Assembly (NCBI GenBank): GCA_021767525.1
Contig: JAASTF010000138.1
Location: 1 to 7,807 of the forward strand
Origin: Paracoccaceae bacterium
GTDB taxonomy: Bacteria; Pseudomonadota; Alphaproteobacteria; Rhodobacterales; Rhodobacteraceae
Direction: 5' to 3'
Length of the DNA: 7,807 nucleotides
Below are positions 1 to 6,257 of the stretch, piece by piece. Position 1 is the first letter of the stretch. Every line of letters begins with the position of its first letter. The notes under the pieces were generated by a model. It was not told where the DNA came from and did not search any database. It saw only the letters and a program-made list of their open reading frames with translations. Both the position numbers and the translations under genes were made by a program.

Positions 1-879
1 CCCCAGCCGCAGCTTGTCGGTGGATTTCTCGCGCAGGGCCAGCGCCCGCGCCGCCGATTGCGCGGGATCGGTGCCCGCCACGCCCAGCACGCTGACCAGC
101 CGCGCGGTGAACGCCTGCTCGGATGTCACCGCCAGCAGCCCGTCCAGATCCTCGTCTTCCATCTGCGCATAAAGGTCGGTCACAGTGGTCACGCCCGCGC
201 GCATGCACACCTGCGCATAGGTGCGGATCGAGTCGGGCTTGGTCGTCAGCCCGCGAAAATCCATGCCCACCCGGCGCATGACGGGGAACATCGCGGCCAT
301 TTCCTGCAACTCGCCCGTGGGCTCGCCATCCGCGCCCTTCACCACGCCCTCGACATTGGTCGCGCGGTCATAGCCCGCCATGTCCAACGCTTTCGAGTTC
401 ACGCACATCAGGTGAAAATTCGAGAACATGATCGCCACGGGCCGATCCGTGCTGATCTGGTCCAGGTGCTTGCGGCTGAGGCGTTCGCCTTCGAAAAAGA
501 TCGGGTCAAGGCCCCAGCCCAGCAGCGGCTCTCCCTCGGCCAGCCCCTTTTCATATTCCGACAGGTCGCGCACCACGGCGGCCAGGTCGGGCTTGCCCTT
601 CCACCACTTGCCCTTGGGGTCCATGCGGTCGTGAAACCCGGCATAGGCGAAATTCCACATCGCGCCCGCCATCATATGCGCGTGCCCTTCGACCATGCCG
701 GGCATCAGAACCGCGTCGGACAGGCTGTCGTCATGGGTCACCTCGCCCCATTGATCGGCACAATCGGCCCCGCCCACGGCCAGGATATGCCCATCCTGCA
801 CCGCCACATGGGTGGCCTCGGGGCGGTTCGGGTCCATCGTGATGATCTTTTTCGCCCGGAAAACGGTGATGCCCGACAT
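1..879 (-). CDS. YtcJ-like amidohydrolase, distal tandem copy (3' end cut by window edge)
   Basis: This is the N-terminal 293 residues of a metal-dependent hydrolase of the amidohydrolase_3 (YtcJ) group; the rest lies beyond position 1. Seen: an N-terminal beta-sandwich strand set (MSGITVF, ITMDPNR), then the metal-binding HxH motif as GMVEGHAHMM (H66, H68), and the family-typical HLDQISTDRPV and NSKALDMAGYD stretches. The ATG at 877-879 follows an AAAGGG ribosome-site-like stretch, and the encoded start matches the start of the neighbouring copy. It lies 21 nt downstream of the stop of the upstream paralogue on the same strand, so the two are probably one transcript. By hand alignment it matches that paralogue at 191 of 293 positions with no gap. 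There is no signal peptide, so it should be cytoplasmic. Known family members hydrolyse N-substituted formamides and other amide or cyclic C-N bonds. The actual substrate is unknown, and the later catalytic residues are outside the window. Confidence 0.9.
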   Translation of the reverse strand, partial: MSGITVFRAKKIITMDPNRPEATHVAVQDGHILAVGGADCADQWGEVTHDDSLSDAVLMPGMVEGHAHMMAGAMWNFAYAGFHDRMDPKGKWWKGKPDLAAVVRDLSEYEKGLAEGEPLLGWGLDPIFFEGERLSRKHLDQISTDRPVAIMFSNFHLMCVNSKALDMAGYDRATNVEGVVKGADGEPTGELQEMAAMFPVMRRVGMDFRGLTTKPDSIRTYAQVCMRAGVTTVTDLYAQMEDEDLDGLLAVTSEQAFTARLVSVLGVAGTDPAQSAARALALREKSTDKLRLG

Positions 880-892
880 GCGCGCGCCCTTT

Positions 893-901
893 CTATTGAA
901 T
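893..901. repeat. Shared AT-rich motif, copy 1 (CTATTGAAT)
   Basis: CTATTGAAT sits in the 21-nt gap between the two amidohydrolase genes, touching the last base of the upstream gene's stop codon and lying just upstream of the ribosome site of the downstream gene. The core TATTGAAT also occurs at 2608-2615 and, as its reverse complement, at 3553-3560. It may be a binding half-site, a -10-like element or chance. Confidence 0.4.
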
Positions 902-2529
902 TACAGCAGGTTGAGTGTGCCGCCCGTGACAGTGCCCAGAACCGGCACATCGCGCAAGGCGGCCGCGTCGACGGCGGTGGGATCGTCGCCCAGCACCGCG
1001 AAATCGGCGCGCTTGCCGGCCTCGATGCTGCCCACCTCGGCATCCATCTTCAGGGTATAGGCCGCGCCCATCGTGATCGCATACAGCGCCTCGTCCACGG
1101 TGATGCGCTGCTCGGGGCCCAGCGTGACGCCCGACATGGTTTGCCGGTTCACCGCTACCCAGGCGGTGAACAGCGGGCCCATCGGCGTCACCGGCGCATC
1201 GGAATGGATGGCCATATGCACACCCGCATCCAAAGCGGCGCGGCAGCCATCCATCCGCGCGGCGCGGTCCTGCCCGATGGTCAGCGCGGCGTGCTGGTCA
1301 CCGAAATACCAGATGTGATTGACGAACAGGTTGGCGCAAATGCCCAGCTCGGCGGCGCGCTGAAACTGCGCGCGGGTCATCATCTGGGCGTGTTGCAAAA
1401 CGTGCCGCGCACCGGGCCAGGGGTATTTGCGCGCGGCGGCCGCCATCGCCTCCAGCGTGATTTCGCTGGCCTCGTCGCCATTGGTGTGGGCGTGCATCTG
1501 GATGCCCTCGCGCTGCATCACCTCGCACAGCTGGTAGATCGTGTCGGGTGGGGTGTTCCAGATGCCGTTGGGCTGCCCGCCCACGTAGCCCGGCCATTTC
1601 ACCCGCGCGCTCCACCCCTGGATCGAGCCATCGGTCATCAGCTTGACCGCGCCCAACCGCAGCTTGTCGTGGCTTTTGTCGCGCACGGCCAGCGCCTGCG
1701 CGGCGATATCCTCGGGGCTGGCATTCATCGCGCCGATCGTGGGCACCACGCGCACAGGGTAATCGGGCGCGCCGGTGGTTTCGACCAGCGCGGCCACGCC
1801 CTCGTCCGTCAGGGTGGCGAAGAGGTCGGTCGCGGTGGTCACACCCGCGCGCACGCAGACCTTGCCGAATTGCCGGATGTAATGCGGCTGATGCGCCTTG
1901 GTGCGGTAATCCATGCCCAGCCGCCGCATGACCGGGAACATCGCGGCCATCTCCTGCAACTCGCCATTGGGCGTGCCATCGGGGCCCTTCATCACCCCTT
2001 CGAAATTCGTGCTGCGGTCGTATCCCGCCATCTCCAACGCCTTGGAATTGGCGCACATCAGGTGACCGGACGAGAACAAAAACGCCACCGGCCGGTCGGT
2101 GCTGATCTGGTCCAGGTGGTGCCTGTTCAACCGCTCGGATGTCAGGAAAATCGGGTCGAAGCCCCAGGTCAGCAGCGGCTGATCCTCGGGCAGCCCCTCG
2201 GCATAGGCGCGCATGTCGGCGATCACCGTTTCGATATCGGGCTTGCCGCGCCACAGCTTGCCATCGGGGTCGATCCGGTCGTGAAACCCGGCATAGGCGT
2301 AGTCCCAGATAAAGCCCGACATCATGTGGCAATGCCCCTCGACAAAGCCGGGCATCAGCACCGTATCGGCCAGGCTGTCGTCATGAGTGACCGCGCCCCA
2401 CTGGTCGGCGCAATCCGCGCCCCCCACCGCCAGGATGCGCCCGTCGCGCACCGCCACATGGGTGGCCGTGGCCCGGTTCGGATCCATCGTGATGACCTTG
2501 CGCGCCTTGAAAACCGTGATGCCGGACAT
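901..2529 (-). CDS. YtcJ-like amidohydrolase, complete promoter-proximal copy (542 aa)
   Basis: A complete amidohydrolase_3 (YtcJ-like) protein of typical family length. The composite beta-sandwich is formed by the N-terminus (residues 1-60) and the C-terminus (about 495-520, EAGKRADFAVL), around a TIM barrel. Likely metal and catalytic residues are H66 and H68 (VEGHCHMM), K296 in VKLMTDGS (position of the family's bridging lysine), H346 and H348 (MHAHTNGD), H376 and H380 (ARHVLQHAQ), and D444 (IHSDAP). No signal peptide is present, so it is probably cytoplasmic. The ATG at 2527-2529 is preceded by an AGGGGG-type ribosome site. It is the first gene of a minus-strand pair and diverges from the LysR gene at 2626, the classic arrangement for a LysR-controlled target. 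The expected reaction is hydrolysis of an amide, formamide or similar C-N bond, as in N-substituted formamide deformylase-type relatives. That is family knowledge, and the substrate here is not known. Confidence 0.93.
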   Translation of the reverse strand: MSGITVFKARKVITMDPNRATATHVAVRDGRILAVGGADCADQWGAVTHDDSLADTVLMPGFVEGHCHMMSGFIWDYAYAGFHDRIDPDGKLWRGKPDIETVIADMRAYAEGLPEDQPLLTWGFDPIFLTSERLNRHHLDQISTDRPVAFLFSSGHLMCANSKALEMAGYDRSTNFEGVMKGPDGTPNGELQEMAAMFPVMRRLGMDYRTKAHQPHYIRQFGKVCVRAGVTTATDLFATLTDEGVAALVETTGAPDYPVRVVPTIGAMNASPEDIAAQALAVRDKSHDKLRLGAVKLMTDGSIQGWSARVKWPGYVGGQPNGIWNTPPDTIYQLCEVMQREGIQMHAHTNGDEASEITLEAMAAAARKYPWPGARHVLQHAQMMTRAQFQRAAELGICANLFVNHIWYFGDQHAALTIGQDRAARMDGCRAALDAGVHMAIHSDAPVTPMGPLFTAWVAVNRQTMSGVTLGPEQRITVDEALYAITMGAAYTLKMDAEVGSIEAGKRADFAVLGDDPTAVDAAALRDVPVLGTVTGGTLNLL

Positions 2530-2606
2530 GCGCCGCCCCCCTGTTTTCTTTCAGGGGTAGCCCAGCATTGATCTTACGCAAAATGGTTTTACTGTGACCT
2601 AAACCC

Positions 2607-2615
2607 CTATTGAAT
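2607..2615. repeat. Shared AT-rich motif, copy 2 (CTATTGAAT)
   Basis: This is identical over nine bases to the motif at 893-901. It lies directly before the GGAG ribosome site of the LysR gene. With the next base (G2616), its reverse complement CATTCAATA is also identical over nine bases to 3552-3560. If it is a regulator site, binding here could repress the regulator's own gene. Confidence 0.4.
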
Positions 2616-2619
2616 GGAG
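2616..2619 (+). promoter_or_regulatory. Ribosome binding site deciding the lysR start
   Basis: GGAG ends six bases before the ATG at 2626, the normal spacing. An in-frame ATG at 2614 lies on top of this site and has no ribosome site of its own, so 2626 is the better start. Confidence 0.75.
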
Positions 2620-2625
2620 TTACCG

Positions 2626-3549
2626 ATGCGCTTCACCCTGAAACAGCTGCGCTATTTCGATGCCGCGCTGCGCACCGGGTCGATCGCCAAGGCCGCGGTC
2701 GAGATGAATATCTCGCAAAGCTCGATCACCGCCGCGCTGGACATGATCGAGGAAACCGTGGGCCAGGAATTGTTCCGCCGCGTGCCCGCCAAGGGCATCC
2801 AGCCCACCGATATGGGCCAAGAGGTGGGCAGCCGCATCGCCGCCTTTCTGGAACAGGCCCGCGTGTTCGAATCCGACCTGATGTCGCTGTCGGGCAACCC
2901 GACGGGGATGCTGCATGTGGGCTGCTATGCGCCGAGCGCCCCCCATGTGCTGCCCCGGCTGATGAAAACCGTGGCCGAACAATACAACGCCATCCGGATG
3001 GAGCTGGTCGAAACCGATCTCAGCGCGATGACCCGCCTGCTGAACGAGGGCAAGATCGACCTGGCGCTGACCTATCGCCGCACGGTGCCCGACACCATGC
3101 CCTTCATGCCGCTGTTTCGCGCCCGTCCCTACGCGCTGCTGCCCGAAACCGACCCGCTGGCGCAAAAGCCCAGCGTGACCCTGCAAGAGCTGTCGCAACA
3201 CCCGATGGTGCTGCTGGACCTGCCCACCGCCATCACCTATTTCCGCGAGGTCTTCGCCGAACACGGGCTGGACCTGAACGTGGCGCATACCACCAAATCC
3301 TCGTCGGTGCTGCGTGGTCTGGTGGCCGCGGGCTTTGGCCATTCGATCCTGAATATCTGCAGCCCGGTCGACCGTACCGGCGGGCCGGGCTATATCGGCC
3401 GCCCGATCGTGGGCAACGTGCAAACCCCCGTCTTCGGCGTGGCCTACACCCAGGCATCGCGCCGCTCGTCGCTGGTGCAGGCGGTGCTGGAAATCTGCGG
3501 CGAGCTGGCAGGCAACGGCGCCTTCGACGACCTCGTGCTGGCCCCTTAA
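2626..3549 (+). CDS. LysR-family transcriptional regulator (307 aa)
   Basis: A DNA-binding regulator of normal LysR length. The N-terminal winged helix-turn-helix spans about residues 4-63: FTLKQLRYFDAAL, then SIAKAAVEMNISQSSIT as the helix-turn-helix, then ETVGQELFRR and the PTDMGQEV wing/linker. The remainder (about 92-300) is a periplasmic-binding-protein-like effector domain; it includes GMLHVGCYAP, LLNEGKIDLALTYRR and RGLVAAGFGHSIL, the last being the usual LysR segment near the ligand cleft. The start at 2626 is chosen from the GGAG spacing; the 2614 ATG would only add MELP. It is divergent from the amidohydrolase pair and upstream of the transporter genes in the same direction. It therefore probably senses a substrate or intermediate of this locus and controls one or both flanking units. 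The ligand is unknown. No clear terminator follows it, so some read-through into 3652 is possible. Confidence 0.94.
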   Translation: MRFTLKQLRYFDAALRTGSIAKAAVEMNISQSSITAALDMIEETVGQELFRRVPAKGIQPTDMGQEVGSRIAAFLEQARVFESDLMSLSGNPTGMLHVGCYAPSAPHVLPRLMKTVAEQYNAIRMELVETDLSAMTRLLNEGKIDLALTYRRTVPDTMPFMPLFRARPYALLPETDPLAQKPSVTLQELSQHPMVLLDLPTAITYFREVFAEHGLDLNVAHTTKSSSVLRGLVAAGFGHSILNICSPVDRTGGPGYIGRPIVGNVQTPVFGVAYTQASRRSSLVQAVLEICGELAGNGAFDDLVLAP

Positions 3550-3551
3550 CA

Positions 3552-3560
3552 CATTCAATA
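3552..3560. repeat. Shared AT-rich motif, copy 3 (CATTCAATA, inverted)
   Basis: CATTCAATA is the reverse complement of TATTGAATG at 2608-2616, and its core matches the copy at 894-901. It overlaps the left arm of the CAATA-N4-TATTG dyad (3556-3569) and lies three nucleotides after the lysR stop codon. Confidence 0.4.
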
Positions 3561-3589
3561 CATTTATTGCGCCTATTAAACACGCTTTT

Positions 3590-3640
3590 CTGTGGTTATC
3601 CGCGCCGCTAGCCTGAGTCGCAAGAAAATCAGAACCACAG
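3590..3640 (+). promoter_or_regulatory. Inverted repeat bracketing the leader of the binding-protein gene
   Basis: CTGTGGTT (3590-3597) and AACCACAG (3633-3640) are perfect 8-bp inverted repeats separated by 35 nt. In RNA the pairing could extend outward through U-rich 3586-3589 with GGAG at 3641-3644 (one U-A and three U-G pairs), covering the ribosome site of the gene at 3652. As DNA the arms are centred about 43 bp apart. It may be an RNA switch-like structure, a split operator or coincidence. Whether the left arm is transcribed depends on where transcription starts. Confidence 0.4.
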
Positions 3641-3651
3641 GGAGTCCTCTC

Positions 3652-5211
3652 ATGAAACTCGTCACTCGTCTCATGGGTGCAGCGGTGATCGCCGCCAGCG
3701 CCATGACAGCAACGCCCATCTGGGCCGAAGGCGGCACGCTGGTCATCGCCTCGACCCAGGTGCCGCGCCACCTGAACGGCGCGGTGCAGTCGGGCACCGC
3801 CACAGCCGTGCCCTCGACCCAGATCTTCGCCTCGCCCCTGCGCTATGACGAAAACTGGGAGCCGCAGCCCTACCTCGCCGAAAGCTGGAGCACCAGCGAC
3901 GATGGCCTGACCGTCACGCTGAACCTGGTCCAAGGCGCCACCTTCCACGACGGTCAGCCGATCACGTCCGAGGACGTGGCGTTTTCGCTGATGACGACCA
4001 AGGAAAACCACCCCTTCAAGTCGATGTTCGCCCCGGTCGAAAGCATCGACACCCCCGATGCGCAAACCGTGGTCATCAACCTCAGCCAGCCGCACCCGGC
4101 GCTTTTGCTGGCCCTTTCGCCCGCGCTGGCGCCCGTCCTGCCCAAGCACATTTATGGCGACGGGCAGGACGTGAAATCGCACCCGCGCAACACCACCGAT
4201 GTCGTCGGCTCCGGCCCCTTCATGGTCGAGGAGTTCACCGCCGGCGAAGCGACGGTTCTGAAAAAGAACCCCAACTTCTTCATCGAAGGCCGGCCCAAGC
4301 TGGATGAAATCATCATCCGCATCGTCAAGGATCCGTCGGCCCTGCTGATCGCGATGGAAAACGGCGATGCCGACCTTTACCCGTTCATGGCCGGCAGCCA
4401 GGAAATCCGCCGCCTTGAAAAGGCCGATCACCTGGCGCTGACCGACCAGGGCTATGCCGGTGTCGGCCCGATCAACTGGCTGGCTTTCAACACGAAATCC
4501 GAAAAGCTGTCGGATGTGCGCGTGCGCCAGGCCATCGCCTATGCCGTGGATCGCGACTTTATCACCAAGGCGCTTCACCGCGGCGTCAGCCAGATCCAGC
4601 GCGGGCCGATTATCGAAAGCTCGCCCTTCTTCACCGCCGATGTCGAAACCTATGACACCGATCTGGACCGAGCCAAGGCGCTGCTGACCGAGGCCGGTTA
4701 CGGCGACGGCATGGAACTGACCATCGACTATATCCCCGGCCCAAAAGAGCAGCAGCAATCGGTGGCCGAGTACATGAAATCGCAGCTGGGCAAGATCGGC
4801 ATCGACGTGACCGTGCGCGCCGCGCCCGACTTTCCCACCTGGGCGGGCCGCGTCGGCGGCCATGATTTCGAGATGACGATGGACATCGTGTTCAACTGGG
4901 GCGACCCGGTGATCGGCGTGCACCGCACCTACCTGTGCTCGAACATCCGGCAGGGCGTGATCTGGTCGAACACGCAGCAATACTGCAACGAAGAGGTCGA
5001 CAAGCTGCTGAACGCCGCCGCGGTCGAGCTGGACCCGGCAAAGCGCAAAGAGCTTTATACCGAGTTCCAGAAGATCCTGGCCCAGGACGTGCCGCTTTAT
5101 ACGATCAACGCGCTGCCCTACCACACCGCCTATGACAAGCGGTTGCAGAACGTGCCCACCGGCATCTGGGGCACCATGCACCCGATGGACATGGTGGAAT
5201 GGTCCGAGTGA
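3652..5211 (+). CDS. ABC transporter substrate-binding protein, family 5 (519 aa)
   Basis: An extracellular solute-binding protein of the SBP_bac_5 (DppA/OppA) family, with the typical length of about 500-550 residues. The signal peptide is clear: MKLVTRL, a hydrophobic AAVIAASAM core, and a likely signal peptidase I cut after PIWA (A25). No lipobox cysteine is seen, so it should be a free periplasmic protein. Family features include YDENWEPQPYLAESW near residues 65-79, the GATFHDGQPITSEDVAFS segment (about 95-112), VGSGPFMVEEF (about 185-195), and the RQAIAYAVDRDFI helix about 300 residues in. Two cysteines near the C-terminal third (LCSNI and QYCNEE) could form a disulphide. The ATG at 3652 is chosen because it begins the signal peptide and follows GGGAG. 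An in-frame GTG at 3592 would add 20 residues before the signal peptide. Family ligands include peptides, glutathione, opines and nickel complexes; the specificity here is unknown. It is the first gene of the transporter operon. Confidence 0.95.
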   Translation: MKLVTRLMGAAVIAASAMTATPIWAEGGTLVIASTQVPRHLNGAVQSGTATAVPSTQIFASPLRYDENWEPQPYLAESWSTSDDGLTVTLNLVQGATFHDGQPITSEDVAFSLMTTKENHPFKSMFAPVESIDTPDAQTVVINLSQPHPALLLALSPALAPVLPKHIYGDGQDVKSHPRNTTDVVGSGPFMVEEFTAGEATVLKKNPNFFIEGRPKLDEIIIRIVKDPSALLIAMENGDADLYPFMAGSQEIRRLEKADHLALTDQGYAGVGPINWLAFNTKSEKLSDVRVRQAIAYAVDRDFITKALHRGVSQIQRGPIIESSPFFTADVETYDTDLDRAKALLTEAGYGDGMELTIDYIPGPKEQQQSVAEYMKSQLGKIGIDVTVRAAPDFPTWAGRVGGHDFEMTMDIVFNWGDPVIGVHRTYLCSNIRQGVIWSNTQQYCNEEVDKLLNAAAVELDPAKRKELYTEFQKILAQDVPLYTINALPYHTAYDKRLQNVPTGIWGTMHPMDMVEWSE

Positions 5212-5223
5212 CCTTGTGATCCC

Positions 5224-5254
5224 GGCGGGGCCGCCATCGGGGCGCGGCCCTGCC
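5224..5254 (+). terminator. Strong hairpin between binding-protein and permease genes (attenuator or mRNA stabiliser)
   Basis: The arms GGCGGGGCCGC (5224-5234) and GCGGCCCTGCC (5244-5254) pair over 11 positions with one G-U pair, closing a 9-nt loop. The stem starts 12 nt after the binding-protein stop codon. Only a CTCTCTTGT stretch follows, not a proper U-tract. It is therefore more likely a partial terminator or a 3'-end stabiliser that keeps the binding protein in excess over the membrane parts, a common arrangement in ABC import operons. The rest of the 68-bp gap carries only the ribosome site for 5280. Confidence 0.65.
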
Positions 5255-5279
5255 CTCTCTTGTACGCATCGGGGCTGAC

Positions 5280-6257
5280 ATGAACGCTTCTTACCTGCTA
5301 CGCCGCGTCGGCTATGGCCTGATCCTGATGCTTTGCGTCGTGATCCTGAACTTTCTGCTGATCCGACTGGCCCCGGGCGACCCGGCCGTTGTGATCGCCG
5401 GCGAAATGGGCGGCGCGACCGAGGAAATGCTGGAAAGCATCCGCCAGGAATACGGCCTGAACGAACCCGTCATCACGCAGCTGGCCATCTATATCGGCAA
5501 CGTGCTGCGCGGCGATCTGGGGGAAAGCTTTTTCTTCAATCAGCCGGTGGCCACGCTGATCGCCGCGCGCATCGGCCCGACCATCCTGCTGGTGATCGTG
5601 GCGCAACTGCTGTCGATCTTCATCGGCGTGGTGCTGGGCGTGCTGGCCGCGCGCAAACCCAACGGGCTGATGTCGGCCTTTGTCTCGGTCTTCGCCACCA
5701 TCGGCTACGCGGTCCCGGTGTTCTGGACCGGCATCATGCTGATCATCCTCTTTGCCAGCGTCCTGCCGATCTTTCCGGTCGAGGGGATGCAATCCGTACG
5801 CCTGCGCGACGCGGGCCCCATCACCCAGGCGCTGGACATCGCCCACCACCTGATCCTGCCCGCCTTCACCCTGGCCATCATTTACCTTGCGCAATACGCG
5901 CGCCTCTCGCGCGCCTCGATGCTCGAGGTGCTGGGCTCCGACTATATCCGCACCGCACGGGCCAAGGGCGCCTCGCAACGCTCGGTCCTGTTCAAACACG
6001 CGCTGCGCAACGCCGCCCTGCCGATCCTGACCGTCGCGGGCCTGCAATTCGGCAACCTGATCTCGGGCGCGCTTCTGGTCGAAACCGTGTTCAACTGGCC
6101 CGGCATGGGGCGGCTGGCCTTCGATTCCATCCTGCGCCGCGACTATCCCACCATCATGGGCGTGCTGTTTTTTGCCAGCGCCATGGTCGTCGTCGCCAAC
6201 CTGCTGACCGACCTCAGCTATCGCCTGGCCGATCCGCGGCTAAGGGGGAAATCATGA
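5280..6257 (+). CDS. ABC transporter permease, DppB/OppB type (325 aa)
   Basis: An inner-membrane permease subunit for peptide-class ABC import. It has the usual DppB layout: a first membrane helix at about residues 9-30 ending in the family signature RLAPGDPA (29-36), then a periplasmic segment with QEYGLNEPV and GDLGESFF (78-85). Further membrane helices lie at about 100-122, 133-160, 190-206, 250-270 and 292-312. The cytoplasmic EAA loop that docks the ATPase is DYIRTARAKGAS through HALRNA (221-245). The ATG at 5280 has GGGG five bases upstream. The stop overlaps the start of the next permease by 4 nt (ATGA), indicating translational coupling. The length is normal for the family and there is no sign of damage. 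The exact substrate is unknown. Confidence 0.95.
   Translation: MNASYLLRRVGYGLILMLCVVILNFLLIRLAPGDPAVVIAGEMGGATEEMLESIRQEYGLNEPVITQLAIYIGNVLRGDLGESFFFNQPVATLIAARIGPTILLVIVAQLLSIFIGVVLGVLAARKPNGLMSAFVSVFATIGYAVPVFWTGIMLIILFASVLPIFPVEGMQSVRLRDAGPITQALDIAHHLILPAFTLAIIYLAQYARLSRASMLEVLGSDYIRTARAKGASQRSVLFKHALRNAALPILTVAGLQFGNLISGALLVETVFNWPGMGRLAFDSILRRDYPTIMGVLFFASAMVVVANLLTDLSYRLADPRLRGKS

Larger units (their letters stand above)
2530..2625. promoter_or_regulatory. Divergent control region between amidohydrolase and lysR genes
   Basis: This 96-bp gap separates divergent start codons and must hold promoters for both directions. It is visibly more AT-rich than the flanking genes from about 2565 to 2616. 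Seen: an inverted repeat AGGGGT (2553-2558) with ACCCCT (2603-2608), a short dyad AAAA-TGG-TTTT (2580-2590), and the motif CTATTGAAT (2607-2615). A LysR-type regulator commonly binds in such a divergent region and represses its own gene while activating the neighbour. No -35/-10 pair matched consensus well enough for me to place a promoter precisely. Confidence 0.65.
3550..3651 (+). promoter_or_regulatory. Leader and probable promoter region of the transporter operon
   Basis: A 102-bp gap that is AT-rich in its first half (3550-3600). It holds a perfect dyad CAATA-CATT-TATTG (3556-3569), the shared CATTCAATA motif (3552-3560), CCTATTAAA (3572-3580, resembling CCTATTGAA at 2606-2614), and an 8-bp inverted repeat spanning 3590-3640. 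A weak possible promoter has TAGCCT (3609-3614) as -10 with TTTTCT (3586-3591) 17 bp upstream; neither hexamer is close to consensus. The ribosome site GGGAG (3640-3644) lies 7 nt before the ATG at 3652. No terminator for the preceding lysR gene is apparent. Confidence 0.6.

Noticed and set aside
58..2571. A very long open frame (837 codons) on the plus strand opposite the amidohydrolases
   Set aside because: It is antisense to two proteins with clear family motifs. The product is rich in His, Arg, Gly and Ala with no domain, as expected from reading the complement of GC-biased codons. Its internal repeat simply mirrors the duplicated genes on the other strand.
2553..2608. AGGGGT ... ACCCCT inverted repeat in the divergent region as a firm operator call
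   Set aside because: Six bases with a 44-bp spacer is easily chance. It is mentioned in the region entry but not claimed as a site.
2614..2625. Alternative ATG for the LysR gene
   Set aside because: It overlaps the ribosome site of the better start at 2626 and has no ribosome site itself.
3592..3651. GTG start that would lengthen the binding protein by 20 residues
   Set aside because: It would place a basic, non-hydrophobic stretch before a standard signal peptide, and the ATG at 3652 has a well-spaced GGGAG.
2620..5181. A long open frame (853 codons) on the minus strand opposite lysR and the binding-protein gene
   Set aside because: It crosses two well-supported genes and their gap, is low in complexity, and shows no recognisable domain; it is a GC-driven shadow.
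5333..6253. In-frame upstream extension of the second permease to give a 612-aa protein
   Set aside because: The extra part is an out-of-frame reading of the first permease, rich in Arg, Pro and His. The ATG at 6254 has a good ribosome site and begins a normal DppC-length protein.
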